DNA from: Chlorophyllum brunneum
Taxonomy: Eukaryota; Basidiomycota; Agaricomycetes; Agaricales; Agaricaceae
Length of the DNA stretch: 64,000 nucleotides
Reading direction: 5' to 3'
Assembly: GCA_963576785.1 (NCBI GenBank)
Contig: OY756144.1
Span: 2,542,001 to 2,606,000, forward strand
The translations under genes were made by a program, and so were the position numbers. Under the pieces are notes generated by a model. The model was given only the letters and a program-made list of their open reading frames with translations. It was not told the origin of the DNA and did not search any database. Of the stretch, positions 57,370-64,000 are shown piece by piece. Within the stretch, counting starts at the first letter, position 1, and every line of letters starts with the position of its first letter.

Positions 57370-60300
57370 CTACGCAGGCGCAGACCCAAACCTCCTTTGG
57401 ACTTGATGATGATGTAACGGTGGAATTGAACCGGCATGGATACAAGGGCGATTAGGTTCTGGAGGGAAGCTGAACATGGAGGGGTTGCGATGCAAGAAGT
57501 TGACGAATGTCTTGATTGTGTCGACGCCGAAATGATGATCGAAGTTATTGCATCGATACAGGATGTGTGACCGCGTTTGCACCATTTGACTGTTGCAGTG
57601 GTGGCATGAAAGGTCCTCATTAGGAAAGAATCGTAGTCGATATTCTCCAATTGGGGCGTGGCATAGGATGGTGCGACAAGCTCTTGCGAAGAGCTGGGGT
57701 TGGTATCCACATTCTCGTATCCATGGTCCAGACTTGATGTGCAATGGTAAGGCGGAGGCCCCATTCGCTTGTACCAGGAGGTGGAGGAAGGAGCTACCGC
57801 TGTATGTTTTGAACCCGAACATGGCCTGCCATGTGTGAATGGCGCGTTCAGTGGACTTCTTGCGTAGGTAGTCGATCGAGTTTGGTACTCGGTGGTTTCG
57901 ACCCCGGTTAGGCCAGGCGACCGTTTGGATCCAGTCATGAGTGGCCTTTTGTATCCTGTACTTGCATTTTGACGGCGTGTGATAGAAAGAGAGGCAGTGT
58001 TGGTCTGACTTGTTGAACCAAGCCAGGAGTGCCTTCGATGTGAGGATGGACTGTCGCTGGCAGGAGTGCGGTGAACAGTTGAGTAGGAGCTGGGAGGCTG
58101 CAATGGAGTTGGTGAATACATGAATGTGTTCAACCTGGTCATATTCAGCTGTAGCAAGCACCTTGGTGATACCTAAGTACTGTGCTACCAGTTCTGTATC
58201 TGTCGACGTAGTTCCTCTGAGCCTCTTCATGATAGAGCTCCTGCCGTCAAGATGTCGAATGGTGGCTGCCACCGTAAACTGGCTGGCAAGCGGATTGGGA
58301 TTGGGGTGGACCGAGCCGTCCGTGCCGATCGTGATGGATTTTGCGTCCATTGTCGTGATCATCGTTACATCATCCCAAAGCATCTTTGAAAGGTGAGGGT
58401 TGTCCCGGTTGAATCCTATAAAAGATACATTAGTAGAGAAATGGTCAAGTAACCTATGTCCGGGCCAGAGAGATTTAGAAACAGAATTGAAATGTTCTAT
58501 ATACCGAGTCTCGGGGGTGGGGCGCACAAAGTCCATTACAGCTCCTTATGTCTTCTTCTTCTGAACCTCCGTGAAGTTCTTGATGTGAAGTTGGTGGGGG
58601 GAAGAGTGGAATTCCTTCATCAATCTTGCCAAAGTGTATTCATCATCCAACGTATGAAGTCTCGACGATTGTCGTTTGGCCAACTTTCGGAGATGAAGTT
58701 TGATGGGCATGAGCCCCGCGAGGGACTCTACACTGCCAGTGGGAGAAGTCCGGAAGGCTCCAGTGATCCAGAGCGCTGCCCTTCTTTGCATTTTGTTGAG
58801 GATTTCACAAGTTCCCTTGGTGCGGGATCGATCGTGAAACCATAGTCGGTATCCGTATGTCGCAACTGGAACAACACATGAACGGTAAAGTAACCTCTTG
58901 TTGCCAGGGGACAAGCCCCTGATGGAGTTCCCTAGCATCTTTATTGTCTTGATCATAGAGATCACTTTGGCGGAGTAGAATCGCACGTGCTCTTTGAAGG
59001 TCAACGTCCGATCAAAGTAAAAGCCGAGGTACCGCCAATGGGTCCTCGGTTTGAGGGGGTTACGACCTGTGAACGGCGGGGATCCCAAGTTGATCAAGGG
59101 ATTCGAGTCTTGTCTTGCACGCATGAAGTGAAAGATCTCCGACTTGCCATGTTCAATTTCCAGGCCAAATTCATTCATGAGCTGCTCCATTTCGCGGTAC
59201 ATGTGTTGAAGGATTTCCACATTCTTTTCCAGAGACGGGGATTGTGCGACCAGAGTGCCATCGTCAACGAATGACAGGATATCGAAGTCCCACTTGTCGC
59301 GGTATTCCTCCATACGGATGTCGAAGACTTGTAAGAGGGGGGCGAGGAATAGGGCGGAGAGAATAGGGCTAAGGGCTGAGCCCTGACCTACTCCTACCGC
59401 TGCGTCGTATTCCGGGGAAGTCTCATTGTTCCACCGGTAGGTAGTGCGGTGCTCCTTAAGGTAGTTGTTGAAGAACGCAGCGACCTGGGGGGGGAAACCT
59501 TGTTGTTGTAGAATTTCGATAAGGAGATCATGGTTGAGGGAGGGAAAGAATTGGGCCACGTCGAATGTAAGCATCGACGTTTTCTTCTTCTTCGTCCAAG
59601 CTCCCTGGATGATGTGAGTCAGGAACAAGCCTGCATCCTCAGTAGACCGTTGGCGGATCACTCCCAATTGATGTGGATGGAGGACCTTGAATTTAATGGC
59701 CTCGAATTGGAGTCATTTAGCAAGCATTTTTTCTATCAGCTTGCCAAACGTATTGAGGAGGACAATCGGTCGGAACACCTTCGGGGTGGAGTAGTCGGGT
59801 TTGTTGGGTTTGGGAATAATTACCGACGTAGACTTTTTGAAGTGGGTAGGCCAGTGCCCAATGTTCAGACACGCACTACCGATTTTGAGGAGTAGACCGG
59901 CGCAAGTTTCATTGGCAACAATCTGTTTGAGATGGGACCAGGAAATATGGTCGGGACCGGGGGAGGAAGAATTCGAGGTATCCTTGAGTGACTCCATCAT
60001 CTCAATGAGAGAGAAGTCTACCCAAGTCCTATTCTCCGTTCCGTTCGGAGGAGGGAGCTTGTCCAGAACCGCCGCATTCGTTGGTCTATTGCGGGCAGCG
60101 TTGTAGTGGGAGTCAAGAGCCGTCCACAGATTGTCTAGTGTGAGACAAGGCCAGCCGTTGTGTCGCATGGCTTCCATGGCCGGCAGTGCGTGGTCTTTGA
60201 CCCATGGCATGAGATCCCACAGACGTTTTCGGTCAACAGAGATTTCTTGTATCTTCTTGTCGAAGTATGCTCTTTTCATCTTCCTCATGGTTTTGTGAAA

Positions 60301-61419
60301 AGCGTTCCATTTGCGCTTGTTCTTGTGATCCGCGTGATGCGTAGTGAGTGCGGTCGAGCACTCCTCGTTCCACCAGGTCTTGGATCTAGTGGTGATCTTG
60401 GTCTTCTTTGCATTTTGAGTCCATGATCTGTCAAACAAAACTCCCAATTCGGCAACAGCTCTCTCCAGCTCGTCCGCGTCATTCATTGGCCAGTTCTTGT
60501 TCTTGATTTCTTCTATGATGTCCGTCAGGAACCTAGTCTCCTCTTCCAAATCTTTGGGGATGGTCAATCTTTCGACGACGATATCCATCTGAGGAATAGG
60601 TAACTTGATTAGCAGGGGGGCGTGGTCTGAGTTGTACCGATTGCCATCCTGGATAGCATGGGAGGGAATGTGTGGAAGCGTTCCCGAAACAAAGATTAGG
60701 TCGATGACTGTGTCCAGTAAGTTGGGGTCCGAGGCATATTGAGTCGGCTTGGTCTCAAGCGGAGTAGTCCTCACAAGATTGAGGGCTTCGGTGACCATAA
60801 GGAGTCGGTCTGCACTTGCCGGATGTTGATCCGTCGAAGGGTCCCAGAACTCTGATCTGATGTTGATGTCTCCTCCCAGAAGAAGAAAGGGCGGGAGGTC
60901 GAAGAGTCACTCCTCAAGGAAGTGGAGTGCAGTGTTACGGCTGTCATTATAGACGTTCAGCAGCAGTAACACTTCTCCTCCCACATATAGAGATATACAC
61001 AGGAGGTCTCGATAGTTGATTACGTCTCTTCGGATGGAAGGTCGGAGTCGTTTCAGCCTTTTATGAGCAAAGGCGAGGACTCGTGGAGTGGTACGGTGTT
61101 CCATGTTGACCGTACGTTGAGGGTATCGTCGGCGTCCCACTTGAAGGACTTCATCGGCGATGAATGGATAAGAAAGGAGCGTCCAATCCGGGTGAACTGG
61201 GCCTCCTACGAGGGGCGATCCATTGTTAGAGATAGATGAGGGGATGTCTCAGAGATATCTCCAAGGGGGTTCTTGTATGAGGAGGAGGTCGACGTCACCT
61301 CTATGCGTGAGGACTGTCTCTATCACTCCATATGATCTTTCTACGTTGTGAGAGCAGACCTTCAACTCATTCAGAAGTGAACGAGGAGGCCTGTCTTGCT
61401 TGTTGGGGATGTTATTCAT
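57370..61419 (-). pseudogene. LINE-2 ORF2: AP endonuclease, RT, RNase H, Cys motif
   Basis: One frame of 1350 codons with stops at 61249-61251, 60907-60909, 59713-59715 (TGA) and 58546-58548 (TAA). Domains in order: endonuclease (LLIQEPPWRYL, GGDINIRSEFWDPS, YNSDHAPLL), RT (VIIPKPNKPDYS, LTFDVAQFFPSLNH, AVGVGQGSALSP, LSFVDDGTLVAQ), thumb (KMLGNSIRGL, ALWITGAFRTSP), RNase H (TIGTDGSVHPN, TDTELVAQYLG, VFTNSIAASQ) and the C-terminal CHHCNSQMVQTRSHILYRC. The third RNase H acid is Asn. No frameshift is present. Confidence 0.85.
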
Positions 61420-63613
61420 TGAGGGGGGTTAGTCTGGCTTCGACTAGCCGGGGATGGAGAGGAGGCGGGTGATGGCACTCCTTTGTTCGCTCGTAGTTCG
61501 AGCGCCTTGTTTGCATGCCAGTCATGGTCGAATCGCTTCTTCCAAAACTGACATTTATGGTCAGTAGCGAGGTGTTCCTTGCCACAGTTGGAGCACAATG
61601 CCTTGTGGGGACATGGTTCTCCGAGGGGGGTAGCCGCAATGGGTGGATTGGCCTTATCATTGCCCTTACAGCAGTGGGCGAATGATCGGTGATTGGCAGT
61701 GGAATGTGGCCCTTTGCAGTGTGCGCATGTGAAAAGCCTTGCTCGACAGCAAACTAGGGGGTGGCCCCATCGGCAGCATTTACCGCAGAATGGTACTCCC
61801 GGATTTGCGGTTGCCCTCCTGATGCGGAAGAGCCCTCCATAGATGTTGAGAACTTGTCCTCGATCTTCGCGACATTGGTCCCCGCTTTGGAGTCCCAAAT
61901 TTCAAACCACACTGTACAGGTGTCCGAATGTTTCGAGTTGTGTTGTACACGTGACTGCGACACAAATTGGATGGCATCGGAGTGGATTGAACTCCGGATG
62001 CTGGAGACCACATCGGCCTCAGTGAGGATTTGTCCTCAGGGTGTGATGTAATTAACGTCCGTGACTTTCACGAACGACTTGGACTTGGGGAGGGAAACAT
62101 CACCCATGGTGATTCCTCCGAATTTCTCTTTGAGCCATGCTTTGACGATGTTAAGCTCTGTGGGGGTTAAGACCTCTGAGGTGTGGACCATAAGGCCCAG
62201 CTTACCCTGCGAGGTGGCGATAACCCTCGTCTTGGACTTCTCCGCGATAAGGCATGCATTGAGAGAGTCGATGATGGCCCCGAAATTGGTGACGGTGGGA
62301 CCGGTGAGAAGGGGAATGATCACTTGCTTTCGCGAGGGACCATTAAGAGTGGAGCGAACAGTACTAGCTTTCTTGGCCGGTTTCTTATTCGCAGGGGAGG
62401 CGGAGGGCGAGTAGGCAGCATCATATATAGCCACTATCTTCTCATTGGATAATTCAGGGAATTTGCTTGCAAACTCCAAGAGTTTGAGAGGGTCCCGAGC
62501 ATTGGCGGAAGGGCCGGCAGTGGAGCCCTTTTTGGCTGCCATAGCAGCATAGGAGGATTTTACTCCTTCCTGAGGTGTGGTCTTGGCTTCTTTACCGTTG
62601 GGCGCGGGAGCCGGAGTTTTGGTGACCTTGGTAGACGCAGTGGCGGAGGCGGCCTTGTTAGGCATGGAGGAGGTCGTCTTCTTTGGCCCGGAGTTTTCTG
62701 GGGCCGGAGTTCTCGGTTTCCTGACCTGCTTCTTCTTTCCGTGAGACATGGTCTTGAACTCCGCTTCGGAGATCATTTGAACGTCATCATCGGAGATACC
62801 CGAATGAGTGACATCATTGCCATCGGTGATACCCGGAGTGACAATGTGTTCGATGACCTCCATGTGGACATCATCAGGTTTGCGCATGGGGCCTTTGGAG
62901 GCCACGCGGGGGGGGCGTGCAACGTCCAGCTGTGGGGTTTCCTTAGTGTGGACAGTGTGCTTACCAAAGTTTTTCCCCAGCCACCCATGGAGATTGTTCT
63001 TTCCTTCGTCAACCACTACCTTAAGCCATCCTGCCTTTCTCAAGGTCTCCGTCAATTCCATGAAGGCTCGCCCGAAAGCCAGTCCTTCATTGCCGCTCAT
63101 GTTGAAGGTGCTGCAGGCTTTTACCCATTCCAAGATCTTTCCAACCTCTTTGACAGCATCCTCATAAAATTCCTCAGGACCTTCTCTTTGGTCCTCTTCG
63201 CCTTCGTCCTTCTCTTCTTCTAGTATGACTTTTCTTTTGGGCGTGAGTTCTTCTTCCACTTGTTCAGCCCAGTCACCTGAGTAATATTGGTCTCCACTGG
63301 TTCTCGACCATTTGGAAATGCAGTGAATAGTTCGTTCTCCTTTGCCTTGGAGGGGGTTCAAGGTTACCGAAGTGGGTGTGGTCGGCTGACTGCTTAAGAC
63401 CAACAGGGGGATGGTGTCACTATAGGCTTGGTCCGTGGGTACGAACGGCCTAGTCATAGTTGGCGTCCTAGGGAACAGGATGCCAGGGGGTGGCAAAGCT
63501 GGAGAGGACGCAAATATGGAGGAGGGTGGAACACGTGTTGTGTTCCCAAAGACCTCCCCATCGCCGTCGGGCGTGGGTTCTCTCAGGGAGAGATTCGAAC
63601 AAAGCGCAGGCAT
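61416..63613 (-). pseudogene. LINE-2 ORF1 (Gag-like, three zinc knuckles)
   Basis: Start ATG at 63613. The first 525 codons are open: an acidic region (62,900-63,300), a Lys/Ala/Pro-rich linker and a globular part. A TGA at 62036-62038 follows. The frame then continues to about 61860, where a single-base deletion shifts it. The second frame carries CGKCCRWGHPLVCC, CAHCKGPHSTANH and CSNCGKEHLATDHKC, then a Ser/Pro tail. The TGA at 61416-61418 overlaps the ORF2 ATG. Confidence 0.8.
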
Positions 63614-63698
63614 GATTGTTTATCCAAGTACTGTAGACTAATACCGTATAATCATCTTTTATGAAAACGATGGTGGTGGTACGAGTCAAAGAAGGGAT

Positions 63699-63713
63699 GC
63701 TTGGTGGTTTATC
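63699..63713 (+). repeat. Target-site duplication of LINE-2, 5' side
   Basis: GCTTGGTGGTTTATC, identical to 56890-56904. It lies in the copia integrase frame. Confidence 0.9.
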
Positions 63714-64000
63714 AATAGGTAAACCAGTAGATGGATCTGGAGCATGGAAGACAATAACTTCCGAAGGTGTACTTCGAGAAGTAGAAGATGATGGTTGGTT
63801 CATCCGTTCTTCTCGCTTCTTCCCAACACATTTAGGGAAGTGTTCTTCACTGAATATGGCTGTTGGAGATGTATAGATTACATTTCCATTTAGGTGCCTC
63901 ATGAAACGATAGTTTTTCCTGTCCGATGTCCAACCAAGGAAAATCATGAGTTCTGACTTCGCTGTCAGTTTATTGTCTCTTATCTCTTTTGGAAGAAAGA
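63714..64000 (-). pseudogene. Copia integrase C-terminal region, beginning outside the window
   Basis: The frame reads IFLGWTSDRKNYRF and HFPKCVGKKREERMN and then GLPIDKPPS at the LINE-2 target site, in phase with the part left of 56890. The GWTSDRKNYRFM block is the usual end of the copia integrase domain. Confidence 0.75.

Larger units (their letters stand above)
56905..63698 (-). mobile_element. LINE-2, nearly full-length non-LTR retrotransposon
   Basis: 6794 bp between two perfect copies of GCTTGGTGGTTTATC. On the minus strand it has a short 5' UTR (63614-63698), ORF1, an overlapping ORF2 and a 3' UTR ending in about 18 A (T-run at 56906-56922). ORF1 has one in-frame stop and one single-base frameshift. 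ORF2 has four stops. All five stops are of C-to-T type. It is a family different from LINE-1 but with the same layout (AP endonuclease, RT, RNase H, Tad-like). Confidence 0.9.
54126..64000 (-). mobile_element. Ty1/copia retrotransposon, split by LINE-2, cut by the window end
   Basis: The 3' LTR, RNase H, RT and integrase C-terminal region are on the minus strand from 54126 to 56904 and continue at 63699-64000 after LINE-2. Removing LINE-2 and one target-site copy restores a single frame. Gag, protease and most of integrase lie beyond the window. Confidence 0.85.

Noticed and set aside
1..64000. CRISPR arrays, riboswitches, operons or plasmid features
   Set aside because: The window is fungal nuclear DNA with spliceosomal introns. 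No spaced short repeats or bacterial-type signals are visible.

Overview
The window looks like nuclear DNA of a mushroom-forming basidiomycete (Agaricomycetes). Genes are closely packed and broken by many 47-60 nt GT-AG introns, the proteins are typical fungal housekeeping types, and the right half is a pile of fungal LINE, Ty1/copia and Ty3 elements. No database search was possible. Gene names rest on motifs and on exon models I assembled by hand, checking that splice phases stayed in frame.

Left part (1-9.7 kb): two tandem minus-strand adenylate-forming CoA ligase genes (4-coumarate-CoA ligase-like). Both end in a peroxisomal targeting tripeptide (AKL and SKL). About 3.7 kb without a recognisable gene follows.

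Gene-rich part (9.7-36.9 kb): a Pex8-like peroxin (-), an F-box protein (+), a small disordered protein (-), a mitochondrial NAD+ carrier of the YIA6/NDT1 type (+), a single-pass membrane protein (+), histidinol-phosphatase HIS2 (-), 2-oxoglutarate dehydrogenase E1 KGD1 (-), a PPC89/Cep57-type spindle pole body protein (-), the ribosome-biogenesis GTPase BMS1 (+) and a mitochondrial PPR-type protein (+). KGD1 and the NAD+ carrier both serve mitochondrial energy metabolism. PPC89 and BMS1 share a 173 bp divergent promoter.

Transposon part (37-64 kb): the change is sharp. A CpG-free remnant of a Ty3-type element is followed by five copies or fragments (A-E) of one LINE family, here LINE-1. One of them (B) carries a roughly 1 kb tRNA-headed SINE-like insertion that ends in the LINE 3' tail and has matching target-site duplications. 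A Ty1/copia element (54.1-64 kb, cut by the window end) is split by a nearly full-length second LINE (LINE-2, 6.8 kb) with a perfect 15 bp target-site duplication. Stop codons in these elements are almost all explained by C-to-T change, mostly CGA to TGA, which points to CpG methylation and deamination as the silencing route. Copies B and C lie head to head and share a tract of about 2 kb that appears identical between diverged flanks. This suggests gene conversion between inverted copies, or an assembly artefact.

The items most likely to repay study are the composite SINE, the 3' tail motif shared by both LINE families and the SINE, the conversion tract, and the ORF1-stop/ORF2-start overlaps in both LINE families.
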